DNA of 64,000 nt. It comes from Rhynchospora pubera (lineage: Eukaryota; Streptophyta; Magnoliopsida; Poales; Cyperaceae). The notes beneath the pieces are model-generated. The model had not been told where the DNA came from, ran no database searches, and saw only the letters and a list, made by a program, of their open reading frames with translations. The stretch covers positions 112,441,039-112,505,038 of the forward strand of contig CM051460.1 of assembly GCA_028095005.1 (NCBI GenBank), in the 5' to 3' direction. How positions within the stretch are numbered: the stretch's first letter is position 1; the number at the start of each line of letters is the position of its first letter. A program made the translations under genes and the position numbers. This document shows positions 11,436 to 24,579 of the stretch, in pieces.

Positions 11436-13841
11436 CTCAATTAATTGTGACATTTTTCTAATACATACATCACTTAATAAAAAGAATGTTGACGTGAACA
11501 TCTGTCATGTGTGTGCATTTAGTTCAGATGGAACTTCAATGCTATCTAGATTTCTGTCCCACTTATCCACACATATACAGGTGTATGGAGGTAGATGCGG
11601 TTACCAACCGAATATACATATAATTCATATATAATGGCATCATGAATGACATCGGCAGGTGTATGGAGCTAGCTAGATGGAGTTATCCATACATCTTAAA
11701 ATATTTGGCAGAAACACTGGCGTCATGAACTTGCTAATTACTGATGTGGTGCCGCTAATAATTCAAATGCTGGTTGCAGTTCATTTCGGACAAAACATGT
11801 TACTTAAATAATCAATGGGGAGAGAAACATGTTTCTCGTCCGGTTGAAAAGAGAAATATGATTTTTTTTTCATTCAAAATCTATAAATAATTCATATTTT
11901 TTTTTCACATGTTTGAGAAGATATAGCTGATATTTTTACAATTTAAAGATTGATGGTTTCCCCCCGTTTTCAAATTTCTCGTGTATCGATGGGGGGGGGG
12001 GAGCCAGAAAAAGTCTTAATGTAGGTAACGCCAATAATTAAAAATTGAGTAATTATTGTTATATTAATATTGATTAATAGAATAATCATATAAAAAATGT
12101 AACTTTTTTTTTAAATATGAGGATCGACAATGGAATTATGATTGCAATTTTATGGGACTCAAATGTAAACCTCTTACGAAATTTGGGTATATAAATATGG
12201 AAATGAACAAAACATAATTTAATCAGGGTTGTAAAACACTACGTAGAAGAAAGTTCTTCAAAATTCTTTATGATTAAATATATATGAAAAGGAATGAACT
12301 CCATTACCTGTTGCGCAGTGCTCTTTTGTTGATTGATAAGCTGTAAGCATGATGTAATCATATTCAAAGCGTTAAGAGCTATATATATTTTTTTCTCTAT
12401 TTAGTAAATATTTTATTATTTTCACATCACTGCGTCTCGATGAGACGATGATCTCGTCTTTATTGCATTTTTATCTTTTATTTTTTATTTACGATGCATA
12501 TATTTGCATATCTATACTTCTTCTCCTCTGGCGTTAGAAAACAATTCTAAAATTGAAAAATACGCAATTTATAGAGTCAATGCAGACTTCAAAAGCTAAG
12601 TAGGGGAGGCATGCAGAAGCAAAATAATTCATGGTCATGGTCAGCTAACGACCTCTTCTGATTTGTCCAAGTAATGCATGATAAAATATCTTTCCATTTT
12701 ATTTTATATTTCCCAAAGTTCGGTGCTTCAAAATATCGTAAATCCGTGCTTTTAAAATAAAGAAATGTTAAAGATATACATGTGTAAACCTAAAAGTTGC
12801 TGGTCCTTGATAGATTAAAATTGATAATAAACGAACACCCTTTTCTTTTCCACCTATCCGTTCATTTTTTTTTCTTCTTTTAATTTCTAAGTTATTGATT
12901 CGAGCCAGCTTAAACCAAACTGTAACTTCGAATATATAAGATGGCTTTTTTTTAAAAACAAAAATTAACATTAAGACTATTTATTTAGAGAGAAAATGGC
13001 TTTTTTTTATTTTGATTAGGTAAGTGTGATTTCAATCAATGATAAAATAAGCTTCAACGCTTAAATTAGATATTGTTTCGAGCTGCTTGAATTCTTGAGT
13101 TTTTCAATCATTAGAATAATGTCGAAAAATAAAATGATGAAATTTATACTTTTCTTTAAAATAATAGAGGTATGAATTGCACTAATTTATTTCACGTTGG
13201 ATTTGAAAGTTTGTGAACTACATTTGTACCTATTTGGTTGACAGCGTGTCAGCGTTTGCGAATTTTATTGGACAAGCTGAATTTAAATCGAGTTTAGTCT
13301 GTAATAAATGTTTTGAAATTATTAGTTTGGTTTGATAATTTATAATTAATTTGTACGAACTAATGGGAGCAGTTATAAGAAAATCGGGAACTGCGAACTG
13401 TTTTGTCACCCATAGACACGGCTACCTAAGGATACGGCAACATGGACGAAGCCACAGAAGATCCCATACATAGATGTCGTCAAATCGTCACACGACTCAC
13501 ACCTCCTGCTCGTACAATCAACTACAGCCACGTCGGATTGCCAAATAACAACATTAGCATGTTGGCTATCAACACCACCTTCCTATTTCCACAAATCACA
13601 AAGTGACACGTCATGCTATTAAGAATAACTTATAGTGTTTACCTTTTCTTAGTGGCTCCCGCTGTCGCTGAAAATAGAAAAAGCATGAAGATTGTACTCC
13701 AGCTCACCTTGCGATTAATTAATTGATTGATTTATTTATTTACTGGTTGATAATTCTCTAAATATCATTTTTTAACTTTGGAGGAGAGACACTGTACAGT
13801 CTATACCCATATTGTACCCCAAAAAGTCCATTGAGTTGATT
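11436..13841. other. AT-rich intergenic region
   Basis: No gene, RNA or bounded transposon is recognised. A run of about ten G lies at 11991-12000. The rest is AT-rich with short homopolymers. Confidence 0.5.
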
Positions 13842-13913
13842 CCAAATCAACATTTTCTTTTCTTTTCTTTTTTTTTTTTAGAGAACTAGGTAGTGGCCCA
13901 AATCAACATTTTC
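13842..13913 (-). mobile_element. Minimal LINE insertion: 40-bp body with 16-bp TSD
   Basis: The 16-bp TSD CCAAATCAACATTTTC occurs at 13842-13857 and 13898-13913. Between the copies are only 40 bp: a T-rich tail, then AGAGAACTAGGTAGTGGC. The motif AGAGAACTAGGTAG directly after the poly-T also begins the LINE at 61389, so this is a LINE 3' end truncated almost to nothing. Confidence 0.85.
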
Positions 13914-15039
13914 ATACGTCGGTATTGATGTGATAGGATGCATCAAAGCTACTTTAGTTATAACATATAATGAATCGCACTCATATGGAATCATATTGAT
14001 TTTTTGTACATAATACGTTATATTACTAAATATGTAGTCAATCCTAACAAAAAAAATGCGTATTTTTCTTTCTTTCTTTTTGGAAAATTCTAATGAGAAC
14101 AAAAGATGCTTAAACTATTGATCTTTTACACAATTATATTACTATTTAACTAATTAATATGATAGTTTATACTTAGTGCCGCATTTAATCAATTTGGTTA
14201 ATGAATAATGATTGATAAATGAATGATAAAAAAAATTTAATTTTTGTTGTTACGCTATAACTAGTTTTTATTCTTCTTAATGGCATATATATATTACATG
14301 ACTATTGATGATGATAATTTGCAACATATGAGTATTTTACTTGAGATTATCTTGAGGAAACGTCTTTTTCCTAATATTATAACTTACAATAAATATTTTG
14401 ATTTAATTTGTCTTTGATTTCGATAGTTAAGGATTTGAATTAGTTACAATGTAAAACATAATACTTTAATAAACTATATCTATCAGTAAAAGCCCAAAAA
14501 CTTAAATTGGAAAACACAAAATCGCTTTTATTAGTTATTTGCTAGACCTCCTTAATTTGGTACCTCAACATTTGTCCCACAATATTTGTTCCATTAATTG
14601 ATCAAGCTTCTAGCATGACACGACTCCATTTTGTCGCTTCTTCTCCAAATTTCCAATCATGGCTTTGCTTTATGAACAACAATTATTTCGTTTTGCATCA
14701 TTAAATATAAAAGCTTTTAAATTAAATTAAATACATCCAAAATTTGTAATTATTTCTTTTGGCATTTTCGTAAAAAAAAAATCAATATAAATATCAACCG
14801 GGGGCAAATTTGTCATATCCGAAACATCAGACTCCGCTGTCAATAGCACCTCCCCTCCTAATTCAATCCCCAACTAACCGCACAAGAAAACTTAAATCCC
14901 AAAATTCACGACCGCTTGATCAGAAATCTACGCTTCCTATTCCATCATCATCATCTACAAAATATAAAAATTCAAAAAGCTATTAATTAACGCAGTAATA
15001 AACGAAATATAACCCCACCGAGGAACTTTCCTCTGGTTT
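13914..15039. other. AT-rich region upstream of the flippase gene
   Basis: No gene is seen. The last ~250 bases (from about 14810) become less AT-rich and probably hold the promoter of the flippase gene. No clear TATA box was assigned. Confidence 0.45.
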
Positions 15040-15259
15040 GGTCTCCGAGCTTCTCTCTCTCTCTCCATCCCTTTTTTTTCTTTTTGATCAAAATCCAAAG
15101 CGCGCAAATTTCTCTTCCCTCTTTTCTCCTCTCTCTTCTCATCTCTGCTCTTCTCTTCTCTTCTCTCCTCTCCACGCCGCGCATTTCGAGGCACGAATAT
15201 CGAGGCGGATCTGACGAACCGCCGCCCGATCGCCGGAGCTATGGTTACGACGACCTAAG
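15040..15259 (+). promoter_or_regulatory. Flippase 5' leader exon with CT-rich tract and a tiny uORF
   Basis: A long CT-rich tract (15045-15180) is typical of plant core promoters and leaders. The block ends at CTAAG|GTGCGA, a donor at 15259/15260. A matching acceptor (ATTCCAG) precedes 15937, giving a 677-bp intron in the 5' leader. Just before the donor, an ATG at 15241 opens a five-codon upstream frame (MVTTT, stop at 15256-15258) that would lie in the spliced leader. The transcription start is not known. Confidence 0.6.
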
Positions 15260-16012
15260 GTGCGATGCGTTTTGGAGAATTTGTCGTGGTTTCTTTTGTT
15301 TTTTTTTTTTGTTGTTTTAGATATGGTGGTGTTATGAGCTCGTTTCTTGATTTGAGAGATCGTGATTGTGCCTGATCTTGAGCTGATAGGTCAATGTAGC
15401 TCGTTTCTGAGGCCGAGCATAACGAGTTTTTATTTTTTTATTATTCAATTTGTGTTTAATAGTCGAGTTTCAAGCGATTCTTTGAAAATTGGGGCTTCTA
15501 TGATTTGAAATCATGAGAAACTTATAAGGAATGTCCCCAGGACGTACGTTAGATTCAATCTGGTGCCTATATTTACAATCAAACCCTAACAGAATTTGCC
15601 AGATTTCCTAATTTCATGCTGGTTTTCAATTTTCTAGGCTTGTAATAATGCATAGCACTTTTTTTTTTATTAAGATTGAATTTCAGAATATTGTTAGTTT
15701 TGAATCGCTGGAGCTGCATAATCCCCTTAATCAGCTTTCTTAATACCTTTCTATGGAATTATTAGGGTAAAAATGTGATGATCTCAATTTTATAAAATTT
15801 TCCTTTTCAAGTCACCAATTATTTTAATTTGCCTGCATAAAAGGTCAAAACAAAGTTTCTTTCACCCCTTCATAATTTCCCACCAACCTTGAATTGATCA
15901 TATCTACTTATCCTAACTTGGTCTCAACAATTCCAGGCACTCCCTCAAAGTGGAATAAGCGACAGTGCACTAACCTTGCACAATAATCCAGAACTGAGAC
16001 CAGAATCTTGAG

Positions 16013-19000
16013 ATGGCAAGAACTGGCAGAAGGAAGAGGGACCGGCTGAGGTGGAGTAAGCTCTACACTTTCTCTTGCCTCCGCCCTAGTGTCCAACTTG
16101 AAACATCAGACACAGGAACTGCATCCTTAGGCGGGCCTGGTTTCTCGCGAGTTGTGCATTGCAATCAGCCCCGTCTCCACTACAAAAAACCCCTCAAATA
16201 CCCCACAAATTACATCTCTACCACCAAATACAACATCATTACCTTCCTTCCAAAGGCCATTTTTGAACAATTCAGACGGGTTGCGAATTTGTACTTTTTA
16301 ATGGCTGCGATTTTGTCTCTTACCCCTGTCGCACCCTTCTCAGCGGTTAGTATGATTGCACCTCTTGCCTTTGTGGTTGGTCTCTCAATGGCAAAAGAAG
16401 CTTTAGAGGACTGGAGGCGGTTCATGCAAGACATGAAGGTGAACAGCCGCAAGGTTTCAGTTCACAGATCGGACGGGCTCTTCGGATACAAGCATTGGGA
16501 GAAGTTACGGGTTGGGGATGTGGTCAAGGTTGAAAAAGACCAGTTCTTCCCAGCTGATTTACTTCTGTTATCTTCTAGTTATGAAGATGGTATATGCTAT
16601 GTAGAGACCATGAATTTAGATGGTGAAACAAATTTAAAGGTGAAGAGGTCACTAGAGGTGACCTTACCTTTAGATGAAGATGAGGTATTTAAGGAATTTA
16701 AAGGAGTTATTCGATGTGAGGACCCAAACCCAAGCCTGTACACCTTTGTGGGAAATCTTGAATATGAGCGGCAAGTCTATGCAATCGATCCAACCCAAAT
16801 ACTTTTGCGGGACTCAAAATTGAGAAATACACAGTACATATATGGCGTGGTAATTTTTACAGGGCATGACACTAAGGTGATGCAAAATTCAACTGACTCG
16901 CCATCAAAAAGGAGTCGTATCGAGAGGCAGATGGATAAGATTATTTATATCTTATTCAGTGTTCTTGTATTGATTTCTCTGATTAGTTCAATTGGCTTTG
17001 CTGTGAACATAAAATATTACATGCATAACTGGTGGTTTTTACAGCCTGATGATAAGGACAATAAGTTGTATAACCCGAAAACACCTGCTATCTCAGGACT
17101 AATCCATTTAATCACAGCCTTGATTCTCTATGGATACCTCATACCAATCTCACTATATGTCTCAATTGAGGTGGTGAAGGTTGTACAGGCCATGTTCATA
17201 AACCAGGATTTACAGATGTATGATGAGGAGGCTGGTATTCCAGCACAAGCCCGTACCTCGAATTTGAATGAGGAGCTTGGGCAGGTACACACCATCTTGT
17301 CAGACAAAACTGGTACACTAACGTGTAACCAGATGGACTTCTTGAAGTGCTCTATCGCAGGTATCTCTTATGGGGTGGGGTCAAGCGAGGTTGAAATGGC
17401 TGCTGCAAAGCATATGGCGTCACATAGTGACTTTGGTAAATTTTAGAGAAGCCTTTTATATATTGTTTTATGCACTTGCCAACATGAATTTCCAAGGGTT
17501 TTAATTCATGTATAAATTGTATCATATTTTCACCAAACCTTTAACATTTTTTTCTGTTTTGATGATGGTTACAATTAAGACCAATACAACTTTTTAGTAG
17601 TTGCCTTTACCCTATTGGGTTTACAGGAGGTGTAGGGAAAGGGAACTTGAGTAGTAGGAGGGACTGGAAAGAAATATAAATCTTGAGATTACCATTCTGT
17701 TTCTATTCTTTTGTTTGGTGCTGGTGGTCTTGTTTCCTTCCATTTGGGGAGTAACAAAAATATTTGCTTTGGGAGGTTACAGGAGGGGCAGGCATTGTAA
17801 CCTCCTTAACTTTACTCTCATATTAAAAATATATGCAATGCAACAAGATTACTTCCTGTAGTTTTCTTTCCCTCCCTTTCAGTTCCTTCCTCTACCCTCT
17901 ATCCAACCAACGAGTAAAGAATACATCGAATCTAAAATTGGACAATTTTGCCTCTCTTCTATTGAATGCTCCTCCTGTTGTAGCAATATGATCGACTTCC
18001 AACTTGGCTCAAGATTCTTTGAACCAAGTTTCTTTTGTCCACAGAACCCCAAAATTGCATGTTAAGTTGCAAGCATTCTGAATGTGGGTTTAGCTTGTGA
18101 TTACAGTAAAAAAATACAGGTTTATATTAAAGAAAACTAGTTGTCTATGCTAGAATATTAAATAGAGCATATAGACTTGCTCTATGTACACCAGCACAAA
18201 CAATAGTACAATGATTCCCAACTTATACTTGGACTAATAGAATATACTCTAGCAGGTACTTCTGAAATTGAAATTGAGCCAAGCACTCCCATAACCCCAG
18301 TCTTTGAAAGGGTAAGAAAGTCCACGATAAAGGGGTTTAGTTTCGAGGATGATAGATTAATGAATGGGAACTGGACACAGGAGCAAAACTCGGGTACAAT
18401 CTTAATGTTCTTTAGGATTCTAGCCTTGTGCCATACAGCTATACCTGAGTTGAATGAGGAGACTGGTGGATTCAACTATGAAGCTGAGTCACCTGATGAG
18501 GGTGCATTTTTGGTGGCTGCAAGAGAGTTTGGGTTTGAGTTTTGCAAGAGGACACAGTCAAGCGTGTTTATTAGAGAGAGGTACTCTCCTTCAGAAGGCC
18601 CCATTGAAAGGTACATTGGCTACTGGTATACTTTTTTCAGTTTTTAATATATGAATGAAGTTGAGGAAAATGATTTGAATGTACTTGACCAATGCTGGTT
18701 TAGATGATCATTTAAGACGTCAATTTGTAATTTATGACACAGGATATGTTTATATATATATATATTTTTTTGTATTGTAATTCAGGGAGTTCAAAGTTCT
18801 GAATTTGTTAGAATTCAATAGCAAAAGAAAGAGAATGTCAGTGATTGTGCGAGACGAATCTGGCCAAACTCTTCTTCTATGCAAAGGAGCTGACAGGTAA
18901 TAATATCGCTATTGCAGACCTAAATTCTACAAAATACCTTTATTGAATAACACAATTTTCATGTGCTTAATATGGGCAGCATCATATTTGAGAGGCTTTC

Positions 19001-20836
19001 TAAAAACGGAAGAACATATGAGGTAGACACTACACGGCATCTCAGCGAATATGGAGAGGCAGGTCTACGTACTCTAGCACTTTCATACAGAGTATTGGAG
19101 GAATCAGAGTATTTGGCTTGGAATGCGGAGTTCGTCAAAGCTAAAACTTCAATTGGGGCTGATAGAGAAGCACAGCTCGAGCGTGTTGCTGAATTGATGG
19201 AGAAGGACTTGATTCTGGTCGGTGCTACAGCTGTAGAGGATAAATTGCAAAGAGGAGTAAGTAGTGGCTTAAATGGTCTTTTGCAAAACATATTTTATTT
19301 TAGTTCTGGCCAAAAGGGTATGGAGCCGCAATGGTACTATATTTGTGGGTGACTTGGGGTGATATTTTCCTCATCTTTTTTTTTTTCTCATTTCTGAATA
19401 GCGCATTTTATTTAATTTGTTTTTGAAAATAATATGTAATTGTAATTCGAGTGTGTAAGAGCACTTGGCTCTCTTCTAAGAGGTCCAGGGTTCAAGCCCG
19501 CATGCTTGCGATAGGCTTGGCGAGCCAGCGTAAAAACTCAGCCATATATACAAGAAATGGCCAGGGTCGGGGTGTCATTTCTAGCCTACCCCAACTTGTT
19601 TGGGACAAAAGGCTTAGACTTTTTTGTAATTCGAGTGTGTATAGAATCAATTGCTGGATAACACAATGTAGCCAAGCATTGGGATCGAGTTCTTTAGTGC
19701 TAAATGATTTTGCTCTGTATGCAATTAAAATAAGTTGCATTAGTTATATTCTTGATAAATAATTCTCTCTCTCTCTCGCTCTCCGTCTTTTCAGGTGCCA
19801 CAGTGCATAGATAGGTTGGCTCAAGCTGGTCTCAAGATCTGGGTTCTGACAGGTGATAAGATGGAAACAGCCATTAATATCGGGTACTTTTCAATATAAA
19901 TTACACATTCTCCTGCACAATGTAGTGGTTTGGGATAATAACTTAATTCAATATACAATCCAATCATACATCTGCCTTGTAAGTTCACTTACTAACATGG
20001 ACTGAAATACCTTTTATCAATGGAACAAATGTCTCTTGTTTCTGTAAATTTGCATATAAGCTATGGGAAACAATAGCACATTTTGTACTAAGTTTCTATC
20101 TTGCTTGATTGAATCCATTAAGCTTCTTTGTTTTATCCCTTTAAGTGACATTTTTGTCTTTTCAGATATGCATGCAGCTTACTAAGGCAAGGCATGAAAC
20201 AAATCTGTCTATCAACAGCACCCAGCGATCCAACACAACAAGATGCTAAAAAGGTGTGAATTTGTATAGATCTTTCCTCTTAGTGACTGAGAGGGTGGGG
20301 CCCGTATGTTCCATCTACGGGAAATTCCTAATTGCTTAAGCATTAAGGGACTTCTCACTCTTTGCATCAATGCCATGGCAAATGAGAAGAAGTCCCTGCC
20401 TTTGATTAGTTGTTGGTGTAAGCATGGTATGTCACATCTATACCAGAGTTTATGGACCTGCATGGTTGACCAATTCAGTTCAACAGCTTCTATTCACAGT
20501 CATCTAAACAAAACAAGCCAATTCTTGTCCCTCTCCATTACAGAAAAGAATGAAAAGAAAATAAAAATAAAAGTAAATTATTAATAATCAGGAGAGACAT
20601 CTGATTAGACATAAAGCCACCAAATCTCCAATACTAAACAAGATACAAGAGTAAATGGAAGACAGTAGAGCAGGTGTAGAACTGGTTCCCCATTTACTTC
20701 TATTTGATTAAGAAATATTTCTTGTTACCATTGCTGAACTCTATATTATACCTGCCATTCTCAAAATTCAACTGCAAAAAATATTGATAGTTCTGTGCAC
20801 TTGCCACCCAAAAAGATGAGAAACAACTGGGTTTCC

Positions 20837-20873
<37 letters not shown>

Positions 20874-23256
20874 GTAGGTAGGCTAGAGTAGAATTAAAAA
20901 TCTACAAACAAGGAAACTTTAGAGGTGGTAGATATTTCTTTTGTCTGAGCAGGCAGCAAAGGAGAACCTCTCCCTTCAGATGTCCAATGCCCTGCAGATG
21001 GTCAAGCTTGAGCGAGACCCGCATGCCGCCTTTGCTTTAATTATAGATGGGAAAGGTTTGACACATGCCCTCCAAGATGACTTGAAGGATCGATTTCTTG
21101 AACTTGCCATCGAGTGTGCCTCTGTCATCTGCTGTCGTGTGTCTCCCAAGCAGAAGGCTCTGGTATAATTCAAACAATGAAACTCCTTGCTCATCTATAA
21201 GCTTGCTATATTTGGTATTTACTAGAATACATGATTCTTGCCGGTGGGTTTATGATACAGCAGAGGAGCAAAATTAGGAAACAATGTGTTCTATTTTAAT
21301 ACCTTGTTGCGAGGTGTATGTTAAATTTTGGGCTTATGTTATTTTTCACTTAAGTTTACTTCCTTTTTTAATGTTTTTCCTTACATTTGCTCAGGTGACG
21401 AGGCTTGTTAAGGAAGGTGTAGGTAAGACAACACTTGCAATAGGAGATGGTGCAAATGATGTTGGCATGATTCAAGAAGCTGATATCGGTGTCGGTATAA
21501 GTGGTGTGGAAGGAATGCAGGTAATTATCACATCTAGTTTTACATATCCTCCCAAAATGGTGATTAGACGAATACATTTAGAACTTCAATTTAAAGAAAG
21601 CTGCAATAATTAGTTTATTACATTGGCATCACTATTGTTCAAGTTCATCTTAAGTTAAATCCTAGTTAAAAGGTGCAAATTCGGTTCAAATTGGTTTTGG
21701 ATTCTGTCTCAAAATTTAAGGCCAGTTCTGGTTGCCCTAACTGAGATTCCAACATAATGTAAAGGTTCAAAGCGAACTATTCTTGTCATGTCAAAACTAT
21801 CTTTAGTTTTAGAAAAATTCTTTTGTTCATTTACTTACCTGATTGTCTATAAATATATATGATTTTTCAGGCTGTTATGGCCAGTGACTTCTCCATTTCC
21901 CAGTTTCGGTTTCTTGAGCGGCTTCTTGTTGTACATGGCCATTGGTGCTACAAAAGGATTGCTCAAATGGTATTGAATCAGCAAATATACTGTCATCATT
22001 CATGGGGGGATATCACTTCTAATGATTTATTACTGTTTCTAATGATGAACAGATATGCTACTTCTTCTACAAGAACATAGCCTTTGGCCTGACGATATTC
22101 TACTTTGAGGCATATGCGGCATTCTCTGGCCAATCAGTCTATGATGACTGGTACATGCTTCTCTTCAACGTGGTGCTGACATCTTTGCCAGTTATATCTC
22201 TTGGTGCGTTTGAGCAAGATGTCTCCTCAGAAGTTTGTTTGCAGGTAATAGCTTGATGCATGCTTTGAATAAAGTTTTCCTTACCATCCCTTACCTTGCT
22301 AAGCCAGTCAATGAGACCGGTAAGAAACCAGTGCAGAATTACCATAGGATTTGTTGTGTAACATGAATTTGCAGAATTGTTCTAAAATTTACCATTTAGC
22401 CCTTTAGCTCTAATAATAAGTAATATAAAAGATCTTAAAGTTTTCTAAAATCATAGCATAATCGTTTGAGCTACAATTTTTAAAAGCGTGAAAATTTAAG
22501 CTTTTTGTTCTAAATCATTTTAACATCTTTTTAAGTAACAAAATGTCCCTAAAAGTTTTAAAAAAGAATCAACTGTTTCTTTGTGCACAGTTTCCTGCTC
22601 TATACCAGCAAGGCCCAAAGAATCTGTTCTTTGACTGGTCTCGCATCCTCGGGTGGATGGGCAATGGCCTCTACTCCTCCCTTGTACTGTACTTCCTCTC
22701 CATTTCCATCTTCTCCAGTGAGTCTGCCTTCCGTTCTGATGGTCAAACTGCAGACATGGCTGCTGTAGGAACTGCCATGTTTACATGCATTATCTGGGCT
22801 GTAAATATCCAAATCGCGCTCACCATGTCCCATTTCACTTGGATTCAACATCTCTGTGTCTGGGGCAGTATTGCTTCATGGTACCTGTTCCTCGTCGCCT
22901 ATGGTACAGCCTCTCCATTGATATCAGGCAATGCATTTCAAATACTAGTAGAAGCATTAGGTCCAGCATCCATATACTGGATTTCTACTCTTCTGATAGC
23001 AGTAGTTTGCAATTTGCCATACTTGGTACACATATCATATCAGCGCGCTTGCAATCCATTAGACCATCATGTGATACAGGAAATAAAGTATTATAAAAAG
23101 GATTTAGAGGATCATGACATGTGGAAGAGAGAGAGGTCAAAGGCACGGCAAAAAACTAAAATCGGATTTACGGCCAGGGTTGAGGCAAAAATTAGGCATT
23201 TGAAGGGTAGATTGCATAAAAAGCTTCCATCTATTACTATACAAACAGTTTCTTGA
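16013..23256 (+). CDS. ALA: P4-type ATPase, phospholipid flippase (ALA4-7 type)
   Basis: This P4-ATPase should flip phospholipids to the cytosolic leaflet using ATP; plant members act with ALIS/CDC50 subunits at plasma or endomembranes. Coding exons, with all phases consistent: 16013-17435, 18256-18610, 18786-18896, 18980-19256, 19795-19883, 20166-20253, 20953-21162, 21395-21520, 21871-21969, 22053-22244, 22591-23256. They total 3636 nt, 1211 aa, which is normal for the clade. Visible motifs are actuator DGET (203-206), the P4-specific PISL in M4 (378-381) in place of PEGL, phosphorylation site DKTGTLT (D431), KGAD nucleotide-binding loop (K626), TGDK (741-744) and GDGANDVGM (868-876). A hydrophobic C-terminal set of membrane spans is followed by a basic tail. 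The start is supported by the MARTGRRKRDRLRWSKLYTF N-terminus usual for this group. Intron 4 holds a SINE and intron 6 a GA repeat. The exact ALA paralogue cannot be told. Confidence 0.96.
19440..19641 (+). mobile_element. Au-like tRNA-derived SINE with 18-bp TSD (flippase intron 4)
   Basis: The perfect 18-bp TSD TTGTAATTCGAGTGTGTA (19440-19457 and 19624-19641) bounds a 166-bp body. It has a tRNA-like head with a B-box-type GGTTCAAGCCC and a 3' end CTTGTTTGGGACAAAAGGCT, which resembles the Au SINE family tail, then a T-rich end. It is a dispersed element and not a functional tRNA gene. Confidence 0.9.
20842..20870 (+). repeat. (GA)n microsatellite in flippase intron 6
   Basis: About 14 GA units, then three TAGG units. 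Confidence 0.95.
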
Positions 23257-23617
23257 GGGGTTTGCACACTCTTGGACTAGTTTTGACCTCTCAAATTGGT
23301 ATAGTTTTTTTTTTCTTTTAGATTTTTTTCCCTTTTTTTTCTATTGTTTCCATTTTTTGAGGTCTTCATGGCATATATCCTTTTTGGTTACTATAATTGT
23401 TATTATTTTCAATTGGGTTCTGATTGTAGAAATTGAGGAGTTTGGTCATTGTATATTATAGCTCTGTTGATATGCGTATCTACTATTTGACTAGCTAAGA
23501 ATGTATGTATATTTACAGTTTTGCCTCTTAACAAGTTCTGTAGATACGCTTTTTTAAAAACTGATTTTGGACTTTGGTGTTTTGCTATCTATGTAAAATT
23601 TAGGCGATGTGTTCGCA
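23257..23617 (+). other. Flippase 3' untranslated region and downstream flank
   Basis: T-rich sequence after the TGA stop. No single polyadenylation signal is convincing. It ends where the poly-T of a LINE begins. Confidence 0.6.
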
Positions 23618-23912
23618 ATTTTTTTTTTTTTTAAATAAAGTGCCCCAAGAAGGGGAACCCAATATTATAACCAAACAAAAAAGTAAAGAGTCACAAGCTA
23701 TGACTCAGCTTTACAAGCCACTACATCAACAAAGACTAAAAAAACAGCTACTGAACTGTTAGCTGGATCTAAACAGCTAAACAAAACACAACCGTTTTAG
23801 TCAAGTTAAAAAACTAATTTGCTAAAATATGTCTCTAAGCCTCCTAGTGATATGACCATCTTCCCCTGGACCTGGCTGAGACATTCTTCTATGGTTTGTA
23901 CCTGCACCCATT

Positions 23913-24579
23913 TAGGAGTGCATAACGTGGAAAACGACCACGAAAGTGGTCATTTTCGTTAACCGTTGCATTGATGCACGAAATTTTTATACTTATTGCG
24001 TTGATTGTTGCATCCGTTTAGCACATGTTGCGTTGATTGTTCTGTTGATGGGAACGGTCAAAACGGTTATAACCGTCTTTGACTACCTAATTATTTTGCA
24101 TTTTATTAAGATGTAAGAAAATAAACTATTATGCATTTTGTATGAAACAGAGATAGAGAAATGACAGGTTAGGTCACGCGGAAAAGGGGGAGGAGACACT
24201 ATAATCACCTCTTGCTCTCGACGGCGATTGTACTCGGTGGTGTATAGGCGAGAGAGATATATGTGAATGTGTTCGGCGGAGAAATGACGGAGCGACGCTG
24301 CAAAAATCTAATTTTACTCATTTCTCCCTCGATCTCTCTGCTGAGGTCCTCTGCAATCTAATAATAAAACCATAAAAAAATTTTAGACGAAATGCGCGAA
24401 ATAAACGACCACGAAACGTACCAGTTTCACTAATCGTTCCGTTCTAAGACGAAACAATATTTTCATTTGCGTTGGTTGTTCCGTTCCTTAAACGAAACTG
24501 AAATCCTTATCCGTTATCGTTCAGTTCCGGACGAAACGAAACGAAAGAACGGTTGAAACGGCTACCATTTTCAGCCCTA
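23913..24579. mobile_element. 667-bp non-autonomous hAT element
   Basis: The 8-bp TSD CACCCATT (23905-23912 and 24580-24587) flanks termini TAGGAGTGCA and TTTTCAGCCCTA, the usual hAT pattern (T/CAGGGxTG). The interior is non-coding and repeats units such as GAAACGAAACGAAA and AACGGTTGAAACGG. It lies inside the LINE. Confidence 0.9.

Noticed and set aside
19460..19540. Possible tRNA gene with a B-box-like GGTTCAAGCCC
   Set aside because: No cloverleaf or acceptor stem can be drawn, and the block is the head of an 18-bp-TSD SINE.
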